Below, in pieces: positions 38,364-47,754 of a DNA stretch of 64,000 nt (its first letter is position 1; every line of letters begins with the position of its first letter). This DNA comes from JARFQH01 sp963825595 (GTDB lineage Bacteria > Desulfobacterota > Desulfobacteria > Desulfobacterales > SG8-13). The stretch is from contig CAWGUE010000012.1 in assembly GCA_963825595.1 (NCBI GenBank), positions 1 to 64,000 on the forward strand, read 5' to 3'. Under the pieces are notes generated by a model. It made no database searches. It saw nothing but the letters and a program-made list of their open reading frames with translations, and was not told the DNA's origin. Both the position numbers and the translations under genes were made by a program.

Positions 38364-39383
38364 TCAGGCCTCGACCAGGGCCACAATGGTATTATTGGGT
38401 CTCGCGACCGGCGCCTGATCAGTAACCACAGACTCAGCCTGAACGATCGTTTTATGAAAGAAAACATCCGGAGACGCTTCGGGAATTAGAAATACCGTCA
38501 ATGTTACCGGACGGGCCGCACCATCTTTTTCCGGAATCGTGGGCCACTCGATGCCGGTCGTCGTATCCACTGCCTGGTCAGCCTGCACCAACAACTGGAG
38601 CTGATCCAGAAATGCTCGGCGCCAGGCATTATGTGCCTTCGAACTGTTGCCGGCCCCTGGAAGGTCATCCGTCGAAAATATTTTTACGGCGTCGGCATTC
38701 TTGTCGATGAGGGAGTCAACAGCCGGACGGCTGGCGGTAACGAAAATGCCGGATAAATTGGCAGCAGCCTGATCGGCAACGCCGTTCGCCAAAAGCCACC
38801 AGGCCATGAGGCGCTGCTCGATCATATAGTCGAGCTGTGCCCCGGCGCCATTCGCCACAGGGCCGGTTGGCTGTGATGCGGACGCTGCTTTTCCGGTCAG
38901 CTCACTGAAAAGCTTTTTCTGATTTTCATCGTGCCGTCGCAGATCCATAGCCAGGGACTCCGTTTCGGAGTCCATCTCCTGGGCGATACTGAGAAAAACT
39001 CTGGCGCTGAAAAACCGGGTTTCGGCTGCCGATGGTCCGGAAGTTTCAACATCTTTGATGTCGGCCCGAATTTGAGCCACGGAAGTCTCGTCGAAAAACG
39101 GCACTTTGCCCATGCGTGATCTGAAGTAGTCGAAACCCGTGCGGTGTTGGCCGCCGTGCAGGGCGGCCCATTGGCGAAAATCCCTTAACAGGAGCGCCAG
39201 CTTGTCCCCGGCGCCTTCTGGCGGAGCGAGCAGCTCTATCATTCCTTTCCGTTCCCACTCATGCATGACGGGAGGAATTCCCCGGCGGGAGGGCTGATAG
39301 ACCGCCACAGGGCTGAAGCACGTTTGTACCGCCGCCATGATCGTCTGCGGGATGTAAGTGTGCGGAAAGTAAACGGGTATCAT
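38364..39383 (-). CDS. Hypothetical protein (339 residues)
   Basis: Start chosen at the ATG with AGGAG 9 nt upstream (protein begins MIPVYFPHTYIPQ); an upstream frame reaches 39545 through repeat DNA. No signal peptide or membrane helix. The middle (residues ~130-215) is helical and charged (AQEMDSETESLAMDLRRHDENQ). Early residues include a stretch naming neither zinc nor nucleotide motifs. I do not recognise the family. It lies between the ferredoxin and cysK-cysS genes, both on the same strand, but wide gaps argue against one operon. Confidence 0.7.
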   Translation of the reverse strand: MIPVYFPHTYIPQTIMAAVQTCFSPVAVYQPSRRGIPPVMHEWERKGMIELLAPPEGAGDKLALLLRDFRQWAALHGGQHRTGFDYFRSRMGKVPFFDETSVAQIRADIKDVETSGPSAAETRFFSARVFLSIAQEMDSETESLAMDLRRHDENQKKLFSELTGKAASASQPTGPVANGAGAQLDYMIEQRLMAWWLLANGVADQAAANLSGIFVTASRPAVDSLIDKNADAVKIFSTDDLPGAGNSSKAHNAWRRAFLDQLQLLVQADQAVDTTTGIEWPTIPEKDGAARPVTLTVFLIPEASPDVFFHKTIVQAESVVTDQAPVARPNNTIVALVEA

Positions 39384-39441
39384 TCTGCCTGCTCCTGTGC
39401 TGCTTCGGGGCGGGATCATCGTATCCGCTGCCTGCCTGGTT

Positions 39442-39472
39442 AGTGTCCATCCACTTTTCGCGGATGGGCACT
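39442..39472. repeat. Hairpin related to the 29244 repeat
   Basis: AGTGTCCATCC and GGATGGGCACT form an 11-bp stem (one G-T pair) around a 9-nt loop. The arm resembles the AGTGTCCGTCCATAAATG repeat near 29250 and 29530. It lies 59 bp upstream of the 339-residue hypothetical gene. Confidence 0.45.
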
Positions 39473-39621
39473 GGTGAATAGTGGGTCTGACCGGCGAACC
39501 CCCAGTTAAAGGGTCCCATAAGCGAATTTTAAGTTTGGCAGACAAGGAAAATGTCGTTCCGCTATAGTCTGCAGCGGGACGGCATTGACGCCGTAATGCG
39601 GTGAAATTGGAAATCCCGAGG

Positions 39622-39707
39622 GTTTTATATTTTCGAAGTCAAATTGGCAGAATTCCTATCATTATTTTGAATTTGTCATTTCGAAAATATGAAACGCTCA
39701 ACTTGGG
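39622..39707. repeat. Palindromic repeat after cysK-cysS
   Basis: GTTTTATATTTTCGAA (39622-39637) and its inverted partner TTTCGAAAATATGAAAC (39679-39695), extended by TCAAATT/AATTTG, form a ~22-bp stem. The right half (39661-39707) recurs at 50151-50198 with few changes. It lies just past the cysK-cysS stop and may also act as a 3' hairpin. Confidence 0.65.
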
Positions 39708-39713
39708 AGGGTG

Positions 39714-41999
39714 TCACTTTTGACCGAACTTCTCGTCCTGAACGCTCACTCCCATTTTTCTGAGTTGTTCACGAAGCCTGTCGGCGACGGCCCAGTTGCG
39801 GTCGGCGCGAGCCTTATTTCTTTTCCTCATCAGCGCTTCGATGCCCGGGTCGGCGTCCTGCTCATTCACATCGAGAACGTTCAAAACATTGTCCAGGCTG
39901 CGGAACTCTTCAATTATTTTGTGGGCGCCTTCTGGATCAAGCCGTTGATCTTTCGTCAGCTGATTCACTTTTTTCACAACCGCGAAGACAGCGGCCAAGG
40001 CGGCTGGCATATTTAAATCGTCGTCTAACCCACTGGTGAAACCCTGCCTGAGGTCATAAAGGAGTTGGTTGAGTTCGGGGTACGGCTGACCCGAACGCAG
40101 ATGCCGTAAATTGCGGAGGCAGTTGTTCAGCCGGTTCAGTGAACGTTGGGCGTCATCCAACCGTCCCCGCTTGAAAGCAACCGGTTTGCGGTAGGAAGAG
40201 GTGATCAGCCAGAAACGGATCACCTTGTCTGAATAGCCCAAGGCGTGCAAATCGGCCAGGGTCAATCCAGGACTTCTGTTATCCACTTTATGACCGTCTG
40301 CCAGGACCAGATCGCAATCGATCCAATATTTTGCCAAGGGCCTTCCGGCGGCAGCCGTGGCAATGGCGTTGACGTTCTCGTGGTGGGGAAACATCAACTC
40401 CCGGCTGCTGGCATGGATATCAAACCGCTCACCAAGGAATCTCATGGAGATGGCTGACGCCTGAAGGTGCCATGACGGGCGCACATTGCCCCAAGTGGTT
40501 TTGGTGTAAATGCCTCTTTTCAGTTCCGACAGGCGGGCGCGCTTGAAAAGCGTAAAGTCCCTTGGATTGTCTTTTTCGTATTCGTCCAAGTCAACCGTAG
40601 CGCCGATTCTGACCTTATTGATGTCAATACCGGAGATTTGGCCGTATTCGGCTAACCGAGAAATATCGAAATAAAGCGACCGGAGCTTTTCATAGGCATA
40701 TCCTTTCTGAACCAGCCGCTCAGCCAGTTTAACCATGTCGTCGAGATGGTCGCTGGTGCGGGCGAGAACGTCGGCCGGTTTAATACCGAGTGATTCCAGG
40801 TCGTGCTTAAACTGCTCGATATGCCGATGCGTATAAACCGCCAGATCCTCGCCCGCGACTTCGGATCCGGAAATGGTCTTGTCATCCAGGTCGGTAATGT
40901 TCATGACGTGGTTGATCGTATATCCCCGGTGGGCCAAATATCTGCAGAGCAGGTCCGAAACGACGAAGCGCCGCATTTCGCCAAGGTGGATCGGCGCGTG
41001 GGCCGTCGGTCCACATGTGTAAATGGAAACCTTACCCGGCACCGCCGGCTCGAAAGGTTCCTTCGTTCGACTCATGGTGTTGAATAGCTTTAAATCGACT
41101 TTTTCCTTGACCACGAACAACGGTGTGCTCAAATAGCGTTCCCCGCCGTCGGGCAGAATCACCACAATTGTACCCGAATCCAAAGTCTGGGATTCCTTGA
41201 CAGCGATCGCCATGGCCGCACCGCTGCTCATCCCGACCAGCAGTCCCTCGTCCCGGGCCATGCGCCGCGTCATTTCGAAGGCCTCTTCATCATCGATGTT
41301 GATCTTTTGGTCCAGACGGCTTTTGTCAAAGATCTCAGGGCAGTAGGCCTCCTTCATATTCTTCAGGCCCTGGATTTTATGGCCAAGGTAGGGCTCGATA
41401 CCGATAATCCGGATGGCCGGGTCGAGTTCTTTCAATTTTCTGGCCACACCCATGAGCGTGCCGGAAGTCCCCAAGGTTGCCACAACGGCTGTGAGCCGGC
41501 CGCCGGTCTGTTCCCAGATTTCAACGGCCGTGCCGTTGTAGTGTGCCTGCCAGTTGGCCGGATTGTTGAATTGATCGGTCATAAAATAGGTGTCGGGATT
41601 CTCGCGCACCAGGCGGTAGACCTCCTCGATGGCCCCGTCTGTGCCGAGATGCCCGGGAGTCAACAGGATGTCAGCCCCACGGGCCTTCAAGATTTTCTGG
41701 CGCTCGACACTGACGGCCTCGGACATGGCCAACAGTAACCGGTAACCTTTGACGGCGCAGACCAGCGCCAGACCGATCCCGGTGTTACCGGATGTGGCCT
41801 CGATCACTATTTTTTCGGAAGTCAATTCGCCGGAGCGCTCGCCGGCCTCGATCATTGACAGGGCAGCCCGATCCTTTATGGATCCGCCGGGATTGAAGTA
41901 TTCCAACTTAGCCAACAACCTGACCCCCGGATTGGCGTTGAGATGGTGGATCTCCACCAGGGGCGTATGTCCGATCAGATCGAGAATGGTTTGTCCCAT
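39714..41999 (-). CDS. Fusion of cysteine synthase with a CysRS-like domain
   Basis: 761 residues. Residues 1-~298 are a complete PLP-dependent O-acetylserine sulfhydrylase: K42 in NPGGSIKDR binds PLP, TSGNTG (69-74) and GTSGT (177-181) hold substrate and phosphate. Residues ~302-761 align along the whole length of cysteinyl-tRNA synthetase, including the anticodon-binding end. However HIGH is HLGE (338-341), the zinc ligands expected at E. coli C209 and E238 are A514 and V543 (C329 and H539 remain), and KMSKS is KVDNR (571-575). Aminoacylation by this half is therefore doubtful. It lies 109 bp after tmk. Confidence 0.9.
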   Translation of the reverse strand: MGQTILDLIGHTPLVEIHHLNANPGVRLLAKLEYFNPGGSIKDRAALSMIEAGERSGELTSEKIVIEATSGNTGIGLALVCAVKGYRLLLAMSEAVSVERQKILKARGADILLTPGHLGTDGAIEEVYRLVRENPDTYFMTDQFNNPANWQAHYNGTAVEIWEQTGGRLTAVVATLGTSGTLMGVARKLKELDPAIRIIGIEPYLGHKIQGLKNMKEAYCPEIFDKSRLDQKINIDDEEAFEMTRRMARDEGLLVGMSSGAAMAIAVKESQTLDSGTIVVILPDGGERYLSTPLFVVKEKVDLKLFNTMSRTKEPFEPAVPGKVSIYTCGPTAHAPIHLGEMRRFVVSDLLCRYLAHRGYTINHVMNITDLDDKTISGSEVAGEDLAVYTHRHIEQFKHDLESLGIKPADVLARTSDHLDDMVKLAERLVQKGYAYEKLRSLYFDISRLAEYGQISGIDINKVRIGATVDLDEYEKDNPRDFTLFKRARLSELKRGIYTKTTWGNVRPSWHLQASAISMRFLGERFDIHASSRELMFPHHENVNAIATAAAGRPLAKYWIDCDLVLADGHKVDNRSPGLTLADLHALGYSDKVIRFWLITSSYRKPVAFKRGRLDDAQRSLNRLNNCLRNLRHLRSGQPYPELNQLLYDLRQGFTSGLDDDLNMPAALAAVFAVVKKVNQLTKDQRLDPEGAHKIIEEFRSLDNVLNVLDVNEQDADPGIEALMRKRNKARADRNWAVADRLREQLRKMGVSVQDEKFGQK

Positions 42000-42108
42000 C
42001 TTAATCCACCGATGATTTCATTGGGTTCTTTTTTATCCCGTTGCCGTCGGCAAACCTGGGGGCCGTGGTCATGAACCTGAAAGGCCGAAACGGTTTAACC
42101 CGAATCGA

Positions 42109-42747
42109 TCAGACTTTTCCAAGCGCCCGCTCAAGGCAGGCCAGAATTGCGTTTTGCACCGTTAAGGAATCATGGGACGCATCGACGACACAGAACCGTT
42201 CGGGTTCACTGCGGGCGATATCCTGATAGCCGGCGCGGATCTTTTCGTGAAAAGCCAAAGCCTCCTCTTCAAACCGGCTTTCGTCTCCAGTCCGTCCACC
42301 GTTTTCAATCTCAGCCCAGGCTCTGGCCAATCCGATATCGGGAGACACGTCCAGCAGAATGGTCATATTCGGCTTCAGGGGTCCGAGGATGACCCCGTGT
42401 ATCCGCCGGATCAATTCCAAATCCAATCCCCGTGCGTATCCCTGATAGACAACCGTTGCATCGTAGAAACGGTCACACAATACCGTGCGCCCGGCAGCCA
42501 GGGCCGGTGCGATGATTTTGCGCACATGTTCGACCCGATCCGCCTCGTAAAGAAACAGCTCGGTCAGGGGATCGATCTGCCTGTTGCCCGGATTCAACAG
42601 TATGGCGCGAATATTCTTTCCGATGTCTGTCCCCCCCGGTTCGCGGGTAACCAACACGTCGTGTCCCCGCTTTTCCAGAAACAGGCGGATGTTGTCCAAT
42701 TGGGTGGACTTTCCCGAGCCTTCAATACCCTCCAGGGAGATAAACAT
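42109..42747 (-). CDS. tmk: Thymidylate kinase
   Basis: Phosphorylates dTMP to dTDP. The 212 residues contain the P-loop EGIEGSGKSTQ (7-17), the DR-Y motif DRFYDATVVYQG that binds dTMP, and a LID region with Arg residues (LARAWAEIENGGRTGDESR). It begins 3 bp after the HD-domain gene, indicating cotranscription. Confidence 0.97.
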   Translation of the reverse strand: MFISLEGIEGSGKSTQLDNIRLFLEKRGHDVLVTREPGGTDIGKNIRAILLNPGNRQIDPLTELFLYEADRVEHVRKIIAPALAAGRTVLCDRFYDATVVYQGYARGLDLELIRRIHGVILGPLKPNMTILLDVSPDIGLARAWAEIENGGRTGDESRFEEEALAFHEKIRAGYQDIARSEPERFCVVDASHDSLTVQNAILACLERALGKV

Positions 42748-42750
42748 GGG

Positions 42751-43716
42751 CTACCCCTGTCCCGGCAGTCCGCTTCGGCCGCGGAAGAAATGCCGCTCCA
42801 AAAGACGGTGATAAGATGTCCAGGGTTCGTTGGTGTCCTCAGCGGCCATGAAGTCACGAATGCCGTTGACCCTGGCATCGATTTCATCGATGTAATGAAG
42901 CAGCACCGCCTCAATTGTTTTGGGCGGTTCCGGGGATCCGAATTCGCGGGCGCCGTGATGGCTGATGATCATGTGCTTCAGTAATACAGCCTGCTGCCGC
43001 GGGAAATCCTCGATCAAGCGCAGCTTTTCCTCGAGAATCTGGACGGCAATCACAATGTGGCTTACCAGTCGACCTTCATCGGAATAATCGATCTTCGTAT
43101 CGTATACAAATTCCCGAACTTTCCCGATATCGTGCAGGATGACTCCGGCAATCAGTATATCCCGGTCGATACCGCTGTAATGGGGGACGATGCGGTCCGC
43201 CAGGACCGTCATGGACAAGGTATGTTCCAGCAAACCGCCGAGATAGGCATGGTGCATTTTTTTTGCCGCCGGCGCCGTCTTGAAGGCCTGGGCAAACAAA
43301 TCGTCCGCCCAAAAAAGTTCAAACAGGCGCTTTAGGTGGGTGTTGACCATATTGCTGGTTATTTCCACCAGTCGGGCAAACATCTTGTCCACATCCCGGT
43401 TGGTGGCCGGCACGAAATCCGCTGGATCAACCGCCTCGGACGAGCTGACCGCCATGTCCCTGACAACCAACTGAAGTGCCCCTTTGTATTCGGCGACGGC
43501 GCCATTGACGCGGACGAACTCACCGGTACTGGTGGTGCTTGCAATCCGGTCGACATCGTCCCACACAACACCTCTTATGCGCCCGGTCCTATCGGACAGC
43601 GTGATCGTAAGGTATTTTTCACCATTCCGTTTTTGGGCGAGGTTTTTTTCAGCTAAAACGAAAATTTCCTCGACGGATTCGCCGGCTTGTAAATCTTGGA
43701 TGAATTCTTTTTTCAT
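42751..43716 (-). CDS. YhaM-like 3'-5' exoribonuclease (OB fold plus HD domain)
   Basis: 321 residues. An N-terminal OB-fold nucleic-acid-binding domain (~10-95, YLTITLSDRTGRIRGVVWDD) is followed by an HD metal-dependent domain (~155-290) with LEHTLSM and GVILHDIGKVREF. This layout is that of YhaM/CBF1 exoribonucleases, which trim RNA and possibly single-stranded DNA. It is the third RNA nuclease in the window besides RNase Y and RNase J. Followed directly by tmk. Confidence 0.87.
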   Translation of the reverse strand: MKKEFIQDLQAGESVEEIFVLAEKNLAQKRNGEKYLTITLSDRTGRIRGVVWDDVDRIASTTSTGEFVRVNGAVAEYKGALQLVVRDMAVSSSEAVDPADFVPATNRDVDKMFARLVEITSNMVNTHLKRLFELFWADDLFAQAFKTAPAAKKMHHAYLGGLLEHTLSMTVLADRIVPHYSGIDRDILIAGVILHDIGKVREFVYDTKIDYSDEGRLVSHIVIAVQILEEKLRLIEDFPRQQAVLLKHMIISHHGAREFGSPEPPKTIEAVLLHYIDEIDARVNGIRDFMAAEDTNEPWTSYHRLLERHFFRGRSGLPGQG

Positions 43717-43888
43717 GTTTTCAACATCGATCGTTGTCCTGTGTAATTCAGAAAAGTCCCCGAGTGAGGAGCGCGGAATTTAAACAGGCTATATTGGGCC
43801 AACGCCTCCGCAGCGGCGGGATAAATCGCAGCACAAAGATGGGACGTGTTTCGAAACCATCACGTCATCAGATACGAAAGCGCCGGGT

Positions 43889-44648
43889 TTACAGGTCGGC
43901 CTCCCAGCCTTTTATTTCAGCCAAGGTGCCGTAGTCGGTCATATCGCATTTGATCGGTGTAATGGAAATGAATTTTTCTTCAAGAGCCCTACCGTCACTA
44001 TCGGGGACTCTTTTCAAAACGCTGGGTTTCGCAGCCCTGCCAGTAATAGGTACGGTTACGGGGGTCGATCCGTTTGTCAAAAAATTCGATTGAATCGGTC
44101 AGGCCTTGGCGGCTGACACGCACGCCGGCAGTATCTTTGATGGCCATGTTGGGAATATTGATGTTTAAAAACGTTCCAGACGGCAAGCCGGTTCGGCACA
44201 CCTTCTCGGTCAGCCGGCCGACAAAACCGGCGGCCTCATCGTAATGCGCCGCATCGTCGCCCTCCATCGACACGGCAAGTGCCAAGACACCGCAAAGCGC
44301 GGCTTCCTTGGCGGCGGCGACCGTACCGGAATAGTTGATGTTGATGCCCACATTGGCCCCGGGATTGATCCCGGAAATGACCATATCCGGCTTGGTGCCC
44401 AACAGCTCGATCAAGGCCAATTTTACGCAGTCGGCCGGTGTACCGCTTACGGAGTAACCGCCGCAGCCGCCATTGGCGATGACCCATGATGCGCGAATCG
44501 GCTCACCGAGGGTGATGGCATGACCGATGGCGCTGCGTTCCCGATCGGGTGCCACCACCGTCACGGCGTGAGTGCCCTGAAGCTGCCTGTAAAGTGCCCA
44601 CAGACCCTCAAAGTAAATGCCGTCGTCGTTCGTCAACAATATGTTCAT
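43889..44648 (-). pseudogene. surE: 5'/3'-nucleotidase SurE, interrupted by a one-base frameshift
   Basis: The first 216 codons encode a normal SurE: MNILLTNDDGI with the metal-binding NDD, PDRERSAIGHAITL, SGTPADCV and SGINPGANVG. At a run of four C (plus-strand GGGG, 44003-44006) the frame hits a stop after ETQRFEKSPR. The +1 frame continues with the expected ending (PDSDGRALEEKFISITPIKC onward). With one C fewer the gene encodes a standard 252-residue SurE. It may be a real mutation, phase variation or a sequencing error; the main catalytic residues precede the break. It is divergent from lptD. Confidence 0.85.
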
Positions 44649-44662
44649 GCCGGTATCCGTCC

Positions 44663-44694
44663 TTGACTTTTTACAACAGGTTGGCTTTTATACT
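44663..44694 (+). promoter_or_regulatory. Possible promoter of lptD
   Basis: TTGACT (44663-44668) and TATACT (44689-44694) lie in the 101-bp gap between surE and lptD, but the spacing is 19-20 nt, longer than optimal. A -10-like match 56 bp before the chosen lptD start. Confidence 0.35.
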
Positions 44695-44749
44695 GCAAAT
44701 TCTCACCAGGTTCAACTGGGTTTCCCAATTTACCGCCACAGAAGGTCTG

Positions 44750-47095
44750 ATGTCGCATCCATCTGCTCTCAGCACCACAGCCATCGCGCAGCAGCATGGC
44801 AAAGAACCCGGCGGGGTCCTTCAGGTTGCGCCAAGGCGCATCGGCGTGATCTACTTGCTGGTGCAGTGTCTGTGTTTGATACTTTTTTCCGGCCCACTCG
44901 ACGCCGGGGAATTCGGCGGCGCCCTGGACAATTTCAGCGGTGACGACGACCCGGCACTGCCGTGGGTCATAGATGCCGACATCCTGGAATACAATGAGAA
45001 GACCAATCAATACACCGCCAAAGGTCACGTCGTCATTCAGAAAGGCGATCGCATTATCAAAGCGGACCGGATTCACTTCGACAAACAAAATATGACCGCC
45101 ATGGCTGAAGGCAATGTCCGTGCGACTGCCGGCAGTGACTTTTTAACCGGCAACCGTGTCGAACTCGACTTGCTGAAAAAAACCGGTACCATATACGATG
45201 GATATCTTTATCTGCGGGAGAACAATTTTCACATCAGGGGTCAAAAGATTCGCAAGACCGGTGAAGATACCTACGAAATCGAAAAGGCCAGCGTGACAAC
45301 CTGCGACGGCGACCTGCCGGATTGGCGCATAACCGGCAACAAGGTTCGGGTGACAGTGGATGGATACGGCGAGGTCAAGGGTGCCATGTTGCGGGCCAGA
45401 AAAGTACCGGTGCTTTACTCACCCTATCTTTATTTTCCAGCCAAGAACAAACGCCAGACGGGTCTGCTGTTCCCGCAACTGGGGGTTTCCGATCGGTGGG
45501 GATACTTTATCAACCAGCCTCTTTTCTGGGCCATCAGCGACAGCACCGATGCCACGTTTTACGAGAACTACATGACCGAGCGCGGCAATAAAATGGGTGG
45601 GGAATTGCGGTACTTTGCAAGCGAAACCACCAAAGGTGCCTGGATGTTCGATTACCTCAACGACCGCAAGGTCGATGACGGTCTGGATGATTCCAGCGAA
45701 AAATGGGGCTATGTGGGTGATCTCGTCCTGCGTCCCAACCGCGACCGTTACTGGTTCAGAGGCGGGCACAATTTCTCGGCTCCAATGGGCATGCGAGCCA
45801 AGCTCGAGCTAGATATCGTCAGCGACCAGGATTACCTGTCGGAATTCAAAAGCGGCTATTCGGGTTATGATATTTCCCGCGCTTACTTCCTTGACGTTTT
45901 CAACCGGCAGTTGGGCGATTTTACCGAAACGGCCAGATTGAACCGCTTCGATCTGGCCCGTACCTGGGACAAGTACAACCTCGACATCGATTTCCGGTGG
46001 ACGGACGATGTGATCAAACGGCGCTTCGATGAGACCGACGACACGCTGCAGCGGCTGCCGTTGATCCTTTTCACCGGTGTAAAGCAGCAGGTATTCTCCT
46101 CGCAATTTTTCTTCGACATCAACTCCAATTACAATTTCTTCTACCGCGAGGACGGCGACCGCGGGCAACGACTGGATGTCTACCCCCGCCTTTACAGGCC
46201 GTTGCGTTTTGGTCGTTTTTTCACCCTTGAGCCCTCGATCGGCCTGCGGGAAACCCTCTGGTGGGTTTCTCCGGATGAAGATTCGGCTCTGGGAAACGAC
46301 GGCGACCGCTTCCTGAGCCGCTCTCTTTGGGACGGCAGAGCGGAAATGACCTCGGAAATATTCAATGTCTTCAGCGTTGGCGGGAAAAGTATCGAGAAGA
46401 TCAAACACGCCATTCAACCGAAAATCATTTATCAATACGTGCCCGACATCGGACAGGCGGATCTGCCCAGCTTCGATGCCATCGACCGCATCGAGCCTGT
46501 AAATCTTGTCAACTACTCCATCACCAATTTTTTGATCTCCCGGGTCCTAAAACATTCGGGAAAAACCGAAGACGACGGCGCATCCCCCCGATACACGTAC
46601 AACCAGTTCTTCCGTTTCAAGCTCGAGCAGAGCTACGACATCAATGAAGCGCGGGGTATCGGCATGGAGGCCGGCGACGAAAAGCAACCCTTTTCACCCA
46701 TTGGTGCCGAACTCGATATTTTCTGGCTGCCCCAGGTCGTCTTGGACTCGGATGCGCAATGGGATGTCTACGACAACCGGCTTGATGAAGGCAACGTCGC
46801 ACTGCGGCTATCGGATCTGCGCGGAGATACGCTGACGACGGAGTATCGTTATACCCGTTTTGAAACGAAATCCATATTCGCAGACCTGCTCATCCGGTGG
46901 AATGATGCCGTATCAACCGGTTTCGTATACGAGCGCAACTTTCGTACGGGTGAACGGTTGCAGGCCGGCGCCAGATTGCTCTATCGCGCCGGTTGCTGGA
47001 GCATCGGGATCAACTATCTCGAGGAACCGTTCAACCGCAGAATTGAATTTTCCATTAACCTTTTCGGCCTGGGCGAGTTCAAGACCGCTTACTAA
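44750..47095 (+). CDS. lptD: LPS-assembly protein LptD
   Basis: Outer-membrane barrel that inserts LPS into the outer leaflet. Start set at the ATG preceded by AGAAGG (781 residues). A hydrophobic signal segment (IGVIYLLVQCLCLILFSG, ~33-50) is followed by the periplasmic OstA/LptA-like beta-jellyroll (~70-240, DADILEYNEKTNQYTAKGHV) and the large barrel with PVLYSPYLYFP and regular aromatic strands to the C-terminus (FSINLFGLGEFKTAY). It proves an LPS-containing outer membrane. Confidence 0.94.
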   Translation: MSHPSALSTTAIAQQHGKEPGGVLQVAPRRIGVIYLLVQCLCLILFSGPLDAGEFGGALDNFSGDDDPALPWVIDADILEYNEKTNQYTAKGHVVIQKGDRIIKADRIHFDKQNMTAMAEGNVRATAGSDFLTGNRVELDLLKKTGTIYDGYLYLRENNFHIRGQKIRKTGEDTYEIEKASVTTCDGDLPDWRITGNKVRVTVDGYGEVKGAMLRARKVPVLYSPYLYFPAKNKRQTGLLFPQLGVSDRWGYFINQPLFWAISDSTDATFYENYMTERGNKMGGELRYFASETTKGAWMFDYLNDRKVDDGLDDSSEKWGYVGDLVLRPNRDRYWFRGGHNFSAPMGMRAKLELDIVSDQDYLSEFKSGYSGYDISRAYFLDVFNRQLGDFTETARLNRFDLARTWDKYNLDIDFRWTDDVIKRRFDETDDTLQRLPLILFTGVKQQVFSSQFFFDINSNYNFFYREDGDRGQRLDVYPRLYRPLRFGRFFTLEPSIGLRETLWWVSPDEDSALGNDGDRFLSRSLWDGRAEMTSEIFNVFSVGGKSIEKIKHAIQPKIIYQYVPDIGQADLPSFDAIDRIEPVNLVNYSITNFLISRVLKHSGKTEDDGASPRYTYNQFFRFKLEQSYDINEARGIGMEAGDEKQPFSPIGAELDIFWLPQVVLDSDAQWDVYDNRLDEGNVALRLSDLRGDTLTTEYRYTRFETKSIFADLLIRWNDAVSTGFVYERNFRTGERLQAGARLLYRAGCWSIGINYLEEPFNRRIEFSINLFGLGEFKTAY

Positions 47096-47138
47096 CAAAG
47101 TGCCAAGCGAATGAACCCTTCAATTTTTAAATGTTAGG

Positions 47139-47675
47139 ATGCCCGTAAAGATGACAACCGTACTTCAGCCGACCTGGTATGTTCTCCATACCAAGAGCCG
47201 TTTTGAAAACGTGGTTCATGACGGCCTGTTCAAAAAAAATATCGAAGTGTATCTGCCGAAGATAAAAGTGCCGAGCAAACGCCGCGACCGCCGTATGATG
47301 ATTCGGGTCCCTCTCTTTCCCGGTTACGTATTCGTAAAATCGGACTTGAATCCCTATCGACATCTTGAAATTGTCAAGACAGTCGGTGCGGTCCGCCTTA
47401 TCGGGACAAAACAAGGCCCGGTGCCGGTGCCGGAAGACACCATCGCGTCGCTCAAAATCATGGTATCGGTTGATCAACCGATAACCACCGGCAGCCGATT
47501 GCGGAAAGGCGACCGGGTCATGGTCTTGAACGGCCCTCTTGCAGGAGTCATCGGCACCTTTGTTCGCTATCGCGGGAAAGGGCGCGTGGTCGTCAACATT
47601 AAGGCCCTGAGTCAGTACGCCGGGGTGGATGTCGAAGAAAAAGATGTCGAACGCATGCCCGACATATTGTCATAA
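47139..47675 (+). CDS. NusG-like (UpxY/RfaH-type) transcription antiterminator
   Basis: 178 residues: an NGN domain that contacts RNA polymerase (TWYVLHTKSRFENVVHDGL, then MIRVPLFPGYVFVKSDL) and a C-terminal KOW domain (LRKGDRVMVLNGPLAGVIGTF). It lacks the ribosomal-protein neighbours of housekeeping nusG, so it is more likely a specialised paralog controlling long surface-polysaccharide operons. It lies 43 bp after lptD. A start 12 bp downstream (MTTVLQ) is equally possible. Confidence 0.9.
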   Translation: MPVKMTTVLQPTWYVLHTKSRFENVVHDGLFKKNIEVYLPKIKVPSKRRDRRMMIRVPLFPGYVFVKSDLNPYRHLEIVKTVGAVRLIGTKQGPVPVPEDTIASLKIMVSVDQPITTGSRLRKGDRVMVLNGPLAGVIGTFVRYRGKGRVVVNIKALSQYAGVDVEEKDVERMPDILS

Positions 47676-47679
47676 CTGC

Positions 47680-47709
47680 TTGACTTTTTATCAGGATTTG
47701 TTTTATAAA
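47680..47709 (+). promoter_or_regulatory. Promoter of the HU gene
   Basis: TTGACT (47680-47685), an 18-nt spacer and TATAAA (47704-47709) form a strong sigma-70 promoter. Predicted start near 47716, ~40 nt before the HU start codon. Confidence 0.75.
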
Positions 47710-47754
47710 CATTATATTGAACCTCGTCCACTCATTTTGTGAGAAGGAGGATAT

